Of a DNA stretch of 7,402 nt, positions 1-6,168 are shown one piece after another. Source of the stretch: DATLCI01 sp046714215 (GTDB lineage: Bacteria; Acidobacteriota; Terriglobia; Terriglobales; Acidobacteriaceae); NCBI GenBank assembly GCA_046714215.1, contig JBKKBM010000245.1, positions 1 through 7,402 of the forward strand, written 5' to 3'. Made by a program: the position numbers and the translations under genes. Position 1 is the stretch's first letter. Every line of letters starts with the position of its first letter. The notes beneath the pieces were generated by a model. The model had not been told where the DNA came from. It searched no databases and saw nothing but the letters and a program-made list of their open reading frames with translations.

Positions 1-894
1 GTGCAAAAGATGCTGGAGCCGCTCCTGGGTGAGCATGTAGAGGTGGTGACTTCAGTGACGGCGCCAGTAGGGGCCATCCAGGCAGACCACGGGCAGATAG
101 AGCAGGTGCTGGTGAACCTGGCGTTCAATGCCAAGGACGCCATGGGAGCGAATCCGCCGCCGGGAAGCTGCCTGGCTTTCCTGACGGAGAATGTGCAACT
201 GCTGCCGGAGATGGCCCAGCTTCTGGATGTGGAACCGGGGGCGTATGTGTTGCTCACCGTCTCTGACACCGGCTGCGGGATGGAGAAAGCAGTCCAAGAG
301 CGGATCTTCGAGCCATTTTTCACGACGAAGACCGGAGGCGGCACGGGGTTGGGGCTGTCAGCCGTGTATGGGATCGTGCAGCAGTGCCGGGGCGCGATCA
401 CGGTGCAGAGCGCGCCGGGCGCGGGCGCGACTTTCAAGATCTACCTGCCGCGGGCAGCGGGCGACGAGCCGGATCCACAACGGGAAGGTGGAATCCGCGG
501 GCGACAGGCAGGAAGAGAGAAGATCCTGATTGCGGAAGACGACACCAGCCTGCGCGAGTTGACAACACGCGTGCTGACGCGGGCGGGGTATGAGGTCTAC
601 AGCGCAGGACGGCATGACGAGGCGGAAGCGATCGCGCAAGAGCACGGAAGCTCCATCCACTTGTTGCTGACGGACGTGGTGATGCCGGAGGTAAGCGGCA
701 AAGAGCTAGCGGACCGGCTGACGGCGAAATATCCGCAGATGGCCGTGCTGTTCATGTCCGGCTACACGGACGAGATCTTGGTGACGCAGGGCGTGAAAGA
801 AGGCACGATGCACTTCATCTCCAAGCCGTTCACGCCCGGGAGCCTGGCGCAGAAAGTGCGCGATGTATTGGACGCGGCTGTTTCCCACCCATAA
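1..894 (+). CDS. Hybrid histidine kinase, C-terminal part (HATPase_c + receiver), 5' end outside window
   Basis: The reading frame is open from base 1, so this is the tail of a larger kinase; the GTG at base 1 is probably not the real start. The visible 297 residues hold an ATP-binding domain: N-box with Glu34, Asn39 and Asn43 (VNLAFNAKDAM), G1 box DTGCGM at 89-94, F-box FEPFF at 103-107 and G2 box GGGTGLGLS at 112-120. A linker follows, then a CheY-like receiver from about 174 to 292 with acidic Glu179/Asp180/Asp181, phosphoacceptor Asp225 (LTDVVMPE), Ser253 and Lys275 (SKPF). All key receiver residues are present, so the relay is probably functional. The phosphoaccepting His domain and any sensor region lie upstream. 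The short N-box to G1 spacing and the single C-terminal receiver fit the NtrB/PAS-type hybrid kinases. The gene ends in a TAA that sits inside a short repeat. Domain calls are from motifs; the signal sensed is unknown. Confidence 0.93.
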   Translation: MQKMLEPLLGEHVEVVTSVTAPVGAIQADHGQIEQVLVNLAFNAKDAMGANPPPGSCLAFLTENVQLLPEMAQLLDVEPGAYVLLTVSDTGCGMEKAVQERIFEPFFTTKTGGGTGLGLSAVYGIVQQCRGAITVQSAPGAGATFKIYLPRAAGDEPDPQREGGIRGRQAGREKILIAEDDTSLRELTTRVLTRAGYEVYSAGRHDEAEAIAQEHGSSIHLLLTDVVMPEVSGKELADRLTAKYPQMAVLFMSGYTDEILVTQGVKEGTMHFISKPFTPGSLAQKVRDVLDAAVSHP

Positions 895-925
895 ATCCCA
901 CCCATAAAAATGTCTCATCCATAAA
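884..925. repeat. Three imperfect copies of CCCACCCATAAA
   Basis: CCCACCCATAAA occurs exactly at 884-895 and 897-908. A third copy, CTCATCCATAAA at 914-925, differs by two C-to-T changes. The starts are 13 and 17 bases apart, so the copies are not in one reading frame. The first copy carries the last two codons and the TAA of the upstream kinase gene. The A-run of the third copy merges into the run that forms the U-tract of the minus-strand terminator. The role is unknown; slippage or local duplication is possible. Confidence 0.7.
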
Positions 926-951
926 AAAATGGGAGGGCGGAAAGCCCCCCC
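922..951 (-). terminator. Rho-independent terminator reading on the minus strand
   Basis: Read on the minus strand from 951 downwards, GGGGGGGC is followed by the loop TTTCC and then GCCCTCCC. This gives an 8-bp stem with one G-U pair, followed by A and seven T (929-923). That is a textbook intrinsic terminator. Read on the + strand the stem has an A-C mismatch and no U-tract follows, so it should not efficiently end the upstream kinase transcript. It therefore implies a minus-strand transcript coming from the gene-free region to the right, where no convincing protein gene is seen. Confidence 0.6.
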
Positions 952-1153
952 TAACAGAAGCGACAGAGACGATACTAAAGGATTAGAAGCTAGGGCTGGG
1001 GTGTAGAGTTGTCTGGCTAGGTGGCCAAGAGCGACGATTGAGCTACCGATTCGTTTCCCGTGGTCGGATCGGTTTCGCAGTACGACACAGCCGGGGTGGC
1101 CGGTGCGGAACGACCTTCTCGGTCTTCTTGCCCGAGGTTGCGGTATCCCACTT

Positions 1154-1192
1154 AGCGGAGGCGGCGCGGTAAAGTTACTGCGCTGCCCCGCT
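1154..1192. repeat. Long near-perfect hairpin in the gene-free region
   Basis: GCGG (1155-1158) pairs with CCGC (1188-1191). After a bulged A at 1159, GGCGGCGCGGTA (1160-1171) pairs with TACTGCGCTGCC (1176-1187) around the loop AAGT. A1154-T1192 can add one more pair. The two non-Watson-Crick positions (1168/1179 and 1163/1184) are G-T on the + strand and A-C on the minus strand, so RNA from the + strand would fold better. No T-run follows, so it is not an intrinsic terminator. Confidence 0.65.
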
Positions 1193-1358
1193 TCTCCACG
1201 CGTCGATTCCCGGGCATTTCCCCAAGCCTGCCTACAACTTCCATCCCCACCGCCATTCCCACTTTGACCCATTTCCCATAGCAGAACCACGATGGGTGGA
1301 GACGGCAGCGATTCGCGCCGCGCGGTGGGGGTCGGGGCTTAGAGTCGTTGTAGCTGCC

Positions 1359-1368
1359 GGAGTGGAAG
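1359..1368 (+). promoter_or_regulatory. Ribosome binding site supporting the GTG start at 1375
   Basis: GGAGTGGAAG lies 6-12 bases before GTG 1375. The GGAAG part (1364-1368) has 6-base spacing to the start. The following residues (MSGNILVADDQ) are exactly where a receiver domain should begin, which supports this non-ATG start. Confidence 0.6.
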
Positions 1369-1374
1369 CGAATT

Positions 1375-2373
1375 GTGAGTGGAAATATTCTTGTCGCAGA
1401 TGATCAACCCTCGAACCTGGAGATCATGAAGGATCTGCTGAGCGCCGAAGGCTACTCGGTCTCGACGGCGACCGACGGCAAAAGCTGTCTGGAGGCATTT
1501 GCGCAACAGCGGCCGGACATCGTTCTGCTGGATGTCCACATGCCGGCGCCGGACGGATTCACGATCTGCCAGATGATCAAGTCCGATCCGGAGACCCGTT
1601 TGATACCGGTGGTGATGGTCACGGGGCTGTCGCGAAGCGATGACCGAATCCGGGGCATTGAAGCAGGCGCCGATGACTTTCTTACGAAACCGATCGACCG
1701 CACGCAACTAGTGGCGCGGGTGCGTTCCTTATTGAATCTGAAATCTTTCACGGACGAGCTGGAGCGGGCGGAGTCAGTCCTATTTGCGCTGGCGACCAGC
1801 ATCGAGGGCAAAGATCCGTATACGGCGGGACATTGCGAACGGCTGTCGAAGCTGGGAGCGCAGTTGGGCGAGGCGGTCAATCTTCCGGAGGAGGAGATCA
1901 CAGCGTTACGCCGCGCCGGGATCGTGCATGACATCGGGAAGGTAGCGGTACCGGATGCGATCCTGCTGAAGCCGGGGCGGTTGAACGCCGAGGAGATGGG
2001 AATCATGCGCCAGCATCCGGTGATCGGGGAAGAGATCTGCCGACCGCTGAAGTCGTTCCGATCGGCGCTGCCGATCATCCGGCACCACCATGAAAAGATG
2101 AACGGGTCGGGGTATCCGGACGGATTGCGGGGGCAGGAGATCCCGCTGACGGCCCGGATCCTCACGATCATTGATGTGTTTGACGCGCTGACGACGGAGC
2201 GGCCGTACAAACGGGCCCTGACCATTGGCGAGGCGCTAGGGGTGATGACGGAAGAGGTGGCCAAGCAGTGGTGGGACCCCGACCTCTTCGAAGTATTTCG
2301 CGAGATGGTGGGGGAAGAGCGCAAAGCGCCGAGCCGGAGGGATGAATGGCTAAGAACCAGTTCAACCGGTTGA
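1375..2373 (+). CDS. RpfG-type response regulator: receiver + HD-GYP, probable cyclic di-GMP phosphodiesterase
   Basis: The 332-residue protein has two domains. The receiver (about 3-121) carries acidic Asp9/Asp10, phosphoacceptor Asp53 (LLDVHMP), Thr83 and Lys105 (TKP), all intact. The HD-GYP domain (about 132-315) shows His153 (AGHCERL), the HD pair His185-Asp186 in HDIGK, His214 (QHPVIGEE), the histidine run HHHE at 237-240, NGSGYPDGL at 243-251, and Asp267/Asp270 before ALTTERPYK. These are the metal-binding and signature residues of the family, which breaks down the second messenger cyclic di-GMP in the cytoplasm. The usual Asp in DGxGYP is Asn243, a common variant. Catalytic residues look complete, so activity is likely. 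The stop lies 28 bases inside the next gene, a hybrid kinase that is its probable phosphodonor. The start is GTG with a good ribosome site. Family assignment is secure; the exact product (pGpG or GMP) cannot be told from sequence. Confidence 0.95.
   Translation: MSGNILVADDQPSNLEIMKDLLSAEGYSVSTATDGKSCLEAFAQQRPDIVLLDVHMPAPDGFTICQMIKSDPETRLIPVVMVTGLSRSDDRIRGIEAGADDFLTKPIDRTQLVARVRSLLNLKSFTDELERAESVLFALATSIEGKDPYTAGHCERLSKLGAQLGEAVNLPEEEITALRRAGIVHDIGKVAVPDAILLKPGRLNAEEMGIMRQHPVIGEEICRPLKSFRSALPIIRHHHEKMNGSGYPDGLRGQEIPLTARILTIIDVFDALTTERPYKRALTIGEALGVMTEEVAKQWWDPDLFEVFREMVGEERKAPSRRDEWLRTSSTG
2336..2340 (+). promoter_or_regulatory. Ribosome binding site inside the upstream gene
   Basis: GGAGG ends 5 bases before ATG 2346. 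It lies inside the last codons of the HD-GYP gene, so translation of the kinase starts before the upstream stop at 2371-2373. This fixes the ATG choice and implies translational coupling. Confidence 0.6.
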
Positions 2374-4934
2374 TCCTATTGTTATTGCTGGCCGTCGGCG
2401 GCACGCAGGGCCTGGTGACCTACACTTTGTACCGCAACACGGAAGAGGCCCTGCTCAACGTGCGGCTGGTGTCGGCCGCAAACGCGGTCTTGCGCGACCT
2501 GGACCGCCTGCATTTGCGGGTGGCGGTGGCAGAGAGCGCACGCCGCGGGTACCTGCTGACCCAGGACCGGTCGTACTTGGTTTTGTTTTTCGATTCCGCC
2601 GCTGCCGTCACGGACGACCTGGAGCGGCTCAACCGACAGGTCCGTGATCCGGGGCAACGGAAGGGCCTCAAGTGGCTGGAGTCGGCGCTACAAAACAAGA
2701 TGGACCACATGAAAAGACTGGACGTCGCCTCCTCCCGGCGGAGGGAGACGGTCGAGTCCGGTAAGGCCAAGATGGATGCCCTGCGAATCGTTATCGCCAG
2801 CATGGAGACGGCGGAAGAGCGCTTGCTGCAAGAGCGCCAGGTGCTGGCGGAGAAAAGCCGGCGGAAGGCTGAACTTACGTTGATCTTGGGCAGCGTCATA
2901 GGCTTCTGCTTGTTATCACTGACGCTATTTCTGCTGCACCGCGAGGGCAGACGGCGCCAGCGGGCGGAGGATGCGCTGCGCCGCAGCGAAGAGCAGTACC
3001 GGACACTGGCGCGTAACATTCCCGATGTCCCGTGGAAGACCGACGCTGAGGGAGCACCTACTTATATCGGCGAGGGCATTCAGGGGATCACCGGTTACAC
3101 ACCGGAAGAGTTGATCGCGGGGCGCGGCGCTTTTTGGCGCAGCCGGGTCCATCAAGCGGATCTGGAGGTGGTCAATCGCGGGTTTTCCGGCTTATTCGAG
3201 CAGGGGCTGCCGCTGGATGCACAATATCGTTTTCAAACCAAAGCCGGGCTATGGGCATGGATGTATGCGCGGGCGTCGGTCGTTTCCGTGGAAGACGGGA
3301 TGCAGTATACCCAGGGGCTGTTGTCGGACATCAGCCCCCGTAAAGAGGCGGAGGAGAACAACGCGCGGCTGGCGCAAGCCCTGGTGGATAGCAATCGCGA
3401 ACTGGAGGCGCGTAACCAGGAAGTGGAGCGAGCCACGCAGTTAAAGAGCCGGTTCCTGGCGAACATGAGTCATGAGCTGCGCACTCCCTTGAATGCCATC
3501 ATGGGATTCTCAGAGCTGTTAGGAGACCCGGCCACGGGAGAGACCACCGAGCGGCAACGGCGCTGGCTGGGACACATTCGCAACGGGTCCACGCACTTGC
3601 TGCAGTTGATTAATGACATTCTGGATCTCTCGAAGATCGAGGCGGACCAGATGGAGTTTTGCCCGGAGGCGGTGCGCTTAAGCGAGGTGATTCCCGAGGT
3701 GATGGCCATCGTGCGGCCGCTGGCGCAGTCGCGGCGGGTCAACCTAGCCGAGGATGTTCCGGAAGACCTGGTGGCCGAGGTGGACCGGACCCGCCTGAAG
3801 CAGATCATCTACAACCTGATGAGCAATGCGGTGAAGTTCACTCCGGCGCATGGGCTGGTGCGCATTGAAGCGGTGGCATTCGCGGAATTCATCTGCATCA
3901 GCGTACGCGATACCGGGGTGGGCATACGGCCGGAGGACCAGGAGATCATCTTCGAAGAATTCCGCCAAGCCTCGGAGACGAACAAAGGGGTGCTCGAAGG
4001 GACCGGCCTGGGGCTGGCCATCACCAAGCGGCTGGTGGAACGGCAAGGGGGCAGGATATGGCTGGAGTCGGAAACGGGTAAGGGTAGCCGTTTCAGCTTC
4101 ACGTTGCGCAAGGGAAAAGCACCGCCGGTGGTCCCGGTAACGGATCCGGACGCGCAGCTGCGAAACAAAGAGCGCAGCATCTTGATCGTCGACGATGAGG
4201 AGGTCACGAGAGATCTGCTGCTCAGCCATCTGCACGCCGCGGGCTTCCAGACCCTCACCGCGCGTACTGCCAGTCAAGGACTCCAGGTGGCCCGGGCCCA
4301 ATTGCCCGACGCGATCATTCTCGAGGTACTGCTTCCCGATGGCGATGGATGGGACCTGTTGCAGCAGCTAAAACAGGACCCGGTGACGGTGGGCATCCCG
4401 GTGATCGTTGTGTCCATCGTCGACCGGAAAGAGAAGGGGTTCACCCTGGGCGCAGCCGACTACCTGATGAAGCCGGTCTCCGGAGACGCCTTGATGCGGA
4501 CCTTGCAACAGCACCTGTCCGCCGAACCCGACGCGCGGGTCTTGATCGTAGAGGATGAGGCGGCGGACCGTGAAGTCCTCAGTGACATATTGGCCGCCGG
4601 CGGCTTCCGCTGCCATGCCGTGAGTAACGGCAAGGAGGGGTTGGAAGCACTGCTGCAGGGCGACCGGCGATTCCACCTGGTTATCCTCGACTTGATGCTG
4701 CCGGAAATGGACGGCTTCGAATTCCTGCACCGGGTAAAAGAGAACAAGCGGCTGCGCGAGATCCCGGTGGTGGTGCTTACGGGGAAAGACCTGACTTCGG
4801 CGGAGAGCGACTTCTTGCGGGCCGAGAGCCACGGATTGTTCGTGAAAGGTGAAGAGTGGCGTAACGACTTCATCCAAGAAGTGGAGAAGGTGCTTTACCG
4901 CCGAGCGCTACCGGTGGCGGGGGCGAGCTCATGA
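2346..4934 (+). CDS. Membrane hybrid histidine kinase: TM-CHASE3-TM-PAS-HisKA-HATPase-REC-REC
   Basis: This is an 862-residue inner-membrane sensor. One hydrophobic segment spans about 8-27 and a second about 176-197. Between them is a helical region with the CHASE3-like motif RRGYLLTQDRSYL (66-78). A PAS domain follows (about 212-330), then a coiled coil (about 333-368). HisKA has His376 in MSHELRTPLNAIMGF. HATPase boxes are N490/N494 (YNLMSNAVKFTP), DTGVGI 522-527, FEEF 536-539 and GTGLGLAI 552-559. Receiver 1 (about 611-725) keeps Asp616/Asp617, Ser690 and Lys709, but the phosphoacceptor position is Glu660 (IILEVLLPD). Receiver 2 (about 731-850) has Asp737, Asp782 (ILDLMLPEMDG), Thr812 and Lys834, the last followed by Gly rather than Pro. 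It is flanked by an HD-GYP regulator (28-bp overlap) and a DivK-like receiver (4-bp overlap), so it probably drives both. Receiver 1 may be constitutively 'on' or structural. The ligand is unknown. Confidence 0.95.
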   Translation: MAKNQFNRLILLLLLAVGGTQGLVTYTLYRNTEEALLNVRLVSAANAVLRDLDRLHLRVAVAESARRGYLLTQDRSYLVLFFDSAAAVTDDLERLNRQVRDPGQRKGLKWLESALQNKMDHMKRLDVASSRRRETVESGKAKMDALRIVIASMETAEERLLQERQVLAEKSRRKAELTLILGSVIGFCLLSLTLFLLHREGRRRQRAEDALRRSEEQYRTLARNIPDVPWKTDAEGAPTYIGEGIQGITGYTPEELIAGRGAFWRSRVHQADLEVVNRGFSGLFEQGLPLDAQYRFQTKAGLWAWMYARASVVSVEDGMQYTQGLLSDISPRKEAEENNARLAQALVDSNRELEARNQEVERATQLKSRFLANMSHELRTPLNAIMGFSELLGDPATGETTERQRRWLGHIRNGSTHLLQLINDILDLSKIEADQMEFCPEAVRLSEVIPEVMAIVRPLAQSRRVNLAEDVPEDLVAEVDRTRLKQIIYNLMSNAVKFTPAHGLVRIEAVAFAEFICISVRDTGVGIRPEDQEIIFEEFRQASETNKGVLEGTGLGLAITKRLVERQGGRIWLESETGKGSRFSFTLRKGKAPPVVPVTDPDAQLRNKERSILIVDDEEVTRDLLLSHLHAAGFQTLTARTASQGLQVARAQLPDAIILEVLLPDGDGWDLLQQLKQDPVTVGIPVIVVSIVDRKEKGFTLGAADYLMKPVSGDALMRTLQQHLSAEPDARVLIVEDEAADREVLSDILAAGGFRCHAVSNGKEGLEALLQGDRRFHLVILDLMLPEMDGFEFLHRVKENKRLREIPVVVLTGKDLTSAESDFLRAESHGLFVKGEEWRNDFIQEVEKVLYRRALPVAGASS

Positions 4935-5302
4935 AGAAGATCCTTTTAGTAGAAGACAACGAGGTGAACCGGGAACTGGTGCGCGATATGCTGGAAGGCC
5001 AGGACTTTGAGGTCTTTGAAGCGGGAAATGGTCTCGAAGCTCTCCGCATGCTGCCCCAGACGGCGCCTGATCTGATGCTGTTGGACATCCAAATGCCGGT
5101 GCTCGACGGGATGTCCGTGATCAAACAGTTGCGGGAAGGACCCACCTACGCCAGCCTACCGGTGGTCGCGCTGACGGCATACGCCATGGTGGGAGATCGG
5201 GAGCGGGTGCTGGCGGCGGGGTTTTCCGGTTACCTCACGAAGCCCATCAGCCGGAAAGCGCTGCTGGCGGAGATCGAGTCGCACCTGGCCGCCAAACGGT
5301 AA
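4931..5302 (+). CDS. Single-domain response regulator, DivK/CheY-like
   Basis: The protein is 123 residues and consists only of a receiver domain. Acidic Glu8/Asp9, phosphoacceptor Asp52 (LLDIQMPVLDG), Thr82 (ALTAYAM) and Lys104 (TKPIS) are all present. The stretch TAYAMVGDRERVLAAGFSGY resembles DivK-type receivers, which work by protein contact and carry no output domain. The start ATG overlaps the TGA of the hybrid kinase (ATGA, 4 bases), the usual sign of coupled translation. The likely phosphodonor is that kinase, directly or by relay; the target could be another kinase or an output protein elsewhere. I give no gene symbol because DivK function is not shown by sequence alone. Confidence 0.93.
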   Translation: MKKILLVEDNEVNRELVRDMLEGQDFEVFEAGNGLEALRMLPQTAPDLMLLDIQMPVLDGMSVIKQLREGPTYASLPVVALTAYAMVGDRERVLAAGFSGYLTKPISRKALLAEIESHLAAKR

Positions 5303-5360
5303 ATTGATCTACCGTAGCGGCGGGGGCGGTGGGGCGAAGCTTAGTACCAAGTGCCGCGGC

Positions 5361-5394
5361 TAGAAGTTGGCGAGGGGTAGAAGTTAAGATGGGG
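5361..5394 (+). repeat. Near-tandem 17-bp repeat before queC
   Basis: Two 17-base units, 5361-5377 and 5378-5394, share TAGAAGTT at the start and GGGG at the end (12 of 17 identical). The second unit ends at the base before the C that precedes the queC start. It could be a regulator site or a local duplication; nothing in it matches a preQ1 riboswitch. Confidence 0.35.
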
Positions 5395-5402
5395 CATGCC
5401 CC
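5391..5402 (+). promoter_or_regulatory. 12-bp perfect palindrome spanning the queC start codon
   Basis: GGGGCATGCCCC is a perfect palindrome with the ATG (5396-5398) at its centre. In mRNA the GGGG and CCCC arms could pair, leaving CATG as the loop. The only G-rich candidate ribosome site right next to the start is in the left arm; a further GAGGGG near 5372-5377 is about 18 bases away. This may lower translation. No experimental support. Confidence 0.3.
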
Positions 5403-6091
5403 GGTTGCCAGCCGTCATCCTGCTCAGTGGTGGACTTGATTCCGCGACGGTGCTGGCCATCGCCCGCCAACAGGACTACGCGTGCCACGCGCTGACCTTC
5501 CGTTACGGCCAACGGCACACGCCGGAGATCGCCGCGGCGGAAAGGATCGCGCAGCAACTGGGCGTGGACGCCCACATGATCGCCGACATCGATCTGCGGA
5601 TGTTTGGCGGGTCGGCGCTGACGGCCGACATTGCCGTGCCCAAGGACCGGGCTCCGGCGGAGATCGAGGCGGGCATCCCGGTGACCTATGTGTCCGCGCG
5701 CAACACCATCTTCCTCTCCTTCGCGCTGGCCTGGGCGGAAGTGTTGACGGCGGCTGACATCTTTATCGGAGTGAATGCGATCGATTACAGCGGGTATCCG
5801 GATTGCCGTCCGGAGTACATCGCGGCGTACGAGCGCATGGCGAACCTGGCCACCAAGGCGGCGGTGGAAGGGAAGCAGAAGGTCAAGATCCATACGCCGC
5901 TATTACGCATGACCAAGGCGGAGATCATCCGCGCGGGGCTGACCCTGGGCCTGGACTTTGCGCTCACGCTGAGTTGCTATGACCCTTCGCCTCACGAGGA
6001 GGCCTGCGGGCATTGCGACGCCTGCCGCCTGCGGCTTAAAGGCTTTGCCGATGCGGGAATGCCCGATCCCGCTACCTACCGCAAGGTGTAG
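5396..6091 (+). CDS. queC: 7-cyano-7-deazaguanine synthase (preQ0 synthase)
   Basis: QueC converts 7-carboxy-7-deazaguanine to preQ0 using ammonia and ATP, in the cytoplasm. This step leads to queuosine in tRNA or to other 7-deazaguanines. The 231-residue length is normal. The ATP pyrophosphatase loop SGGLDS is at 11-16, followed by YGQRH (37-41), ARNTIFLSFALAWAE (101-115), GVNAIDYSGYPDCRPEY (125-141) and the zinc cysteines Cys194, Cys204, Cys207 and Cys210 (ACGHCDACRLR). The family usually has Pro before ARN; here it is Ser100 (YVSARN). The start ATG 5396 puts SGGLDS where expected, and no better upstream start exists in frame. No queD, queE or queF lies within the window, and the gene stands 93 bases after the signalling operon, so co-regulation is unclear. 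Identification is secure from the combination of motifs. Confidence 0.97.
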   Translation: MPRLPAVILLSGGLDSATVLAIARQQDYACHALTFRYGQRHTPEIAAAERIAQQLGVDAHMIADIDLRMFGGSALTADIAVPKDRAPAEIEAGIPVTYVSARNTIFLSFALAWAEVLTAADIFIGVNAIDYSGYPDCRPEYIAAYERMANLATKAAVEGKQKVKIHTPLLRMTKAEIIRAGLTLGLDFALTLSCYDPSPHEEACGHCDACRLRLKGFADAGMPDPATYRKV

Positions 6092-6129
6092 GCGCGCAGG
6101 CTTGCATCTTTCGACACGGCCGCCTCATC

Positions 6130-6153
6130 CCAGAGATTGTAGTCCAGAGATTG
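6130..6153 (+). repeat. 10-bp direct repeat CCAGAGATTG upstream of the exported-protein gene
   Basis: CCAGAGATTG occurs at 6130-6139 and again at 6144-6153, 14 bases start to start. Bases after it are also similar (TAG versus AAG). The second copy ends in TTG 6151-6153, one of the possible start codons of the next gene. It could be a regulator site or a small duplication. Confidence 0.4.
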
Positions 6154-6168
6154 AAGTACTCCGTGTGC

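Larger units (their letters stand above)
952..1374 (+). ncRNA. Gene-free, hairpin-rich region; possible structured RNA or long 5' leader
   Basis: No open frame here looks like a real gene. Several stem-loops can be drawn. 1154-1192 forms a 16-17 bp stem around the loop AAGT, with one bulged A (1159) and two G-U pairs. 1045-1053 pairs with 1065-1073 (9 bp, one U-G). 1101-1134 forms a broken stem of about 12 pairs around GACC-TTCTC-GGTC. 988-994 pairs with 1012-1018 (two wobbles). 1245-1253 pairs perfectly with 1322-1330, flanked by 1232-1238/1347-1353 and enclosing 1267-1272/1292-1297. Wobble pairs mostly favour the + strand, yet the only terminator here reads on the minus strand, so orientation is unresolved. 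I do not recognise RNase P RNA, tmRNA, SRP RNA, 6S RNA or a known riboswitch. It could be an RNA gene, the leader of the operon starting at 1375, or extruded DNA structure. Boundaries and strand are tentative. Confidence 0.3.

Noticed and set aside
1152..1244. 30-residue minus-strand ORF starting with ATG (MEVVGRLGEMPGNRR...) and a 44-residue GTG ORF behind it (1017-1151)
   Set aside because: Both are short, run through the strong hairpins, and have no recognisable motif. The upstream G-rich stretch is too close to the ATG to be a clear ribosome site. They cannot be excluded, but there is no positive support.
1264..1269. TTGACC as a -35 box for the operon
   Set aside because: No acceptable -10 hexamer lies 16-18 bases downstream.
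1245..1282. TGGG repeats on the minus strand resembling MraZ boxes
   Set aside because: Spacings are 7, 10 and 12 bases rather than a regular 10, and no mraZ or cell-division gene follows.
706..1290. 194-residue minus-strand open frame from a GTG start
   Set aside because: Almost a third of it is antisense to the conserved receiver of gene 1, its composition is Arg/Pro/Gly-rich without any domain, and it reads straight through the minus-strand terminator stem.
952..1374. RNase P RNA, tmRNA, SRP RNA, 6S RNA, cobalamin or c-di-GMP riboswitch
   Set aside because: None of the conserved core sequences of these families could be found on either strand by eye; an Infernal search would be decisive.
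1452..2324. 290-residue minus-strand open frame
   Set aside because: It is fully antisense to the well-supported receiver/HD-GYP gene and is a typical shadow of GC-rich codon use.
5303..5395. preQ1 riboswitch upstream of queC
   Set aside because: The expected small pseudoknot stem with a CUA-type loop and A-rich tail is not present; the leader is G-rich with a near-tandem repeat instead.
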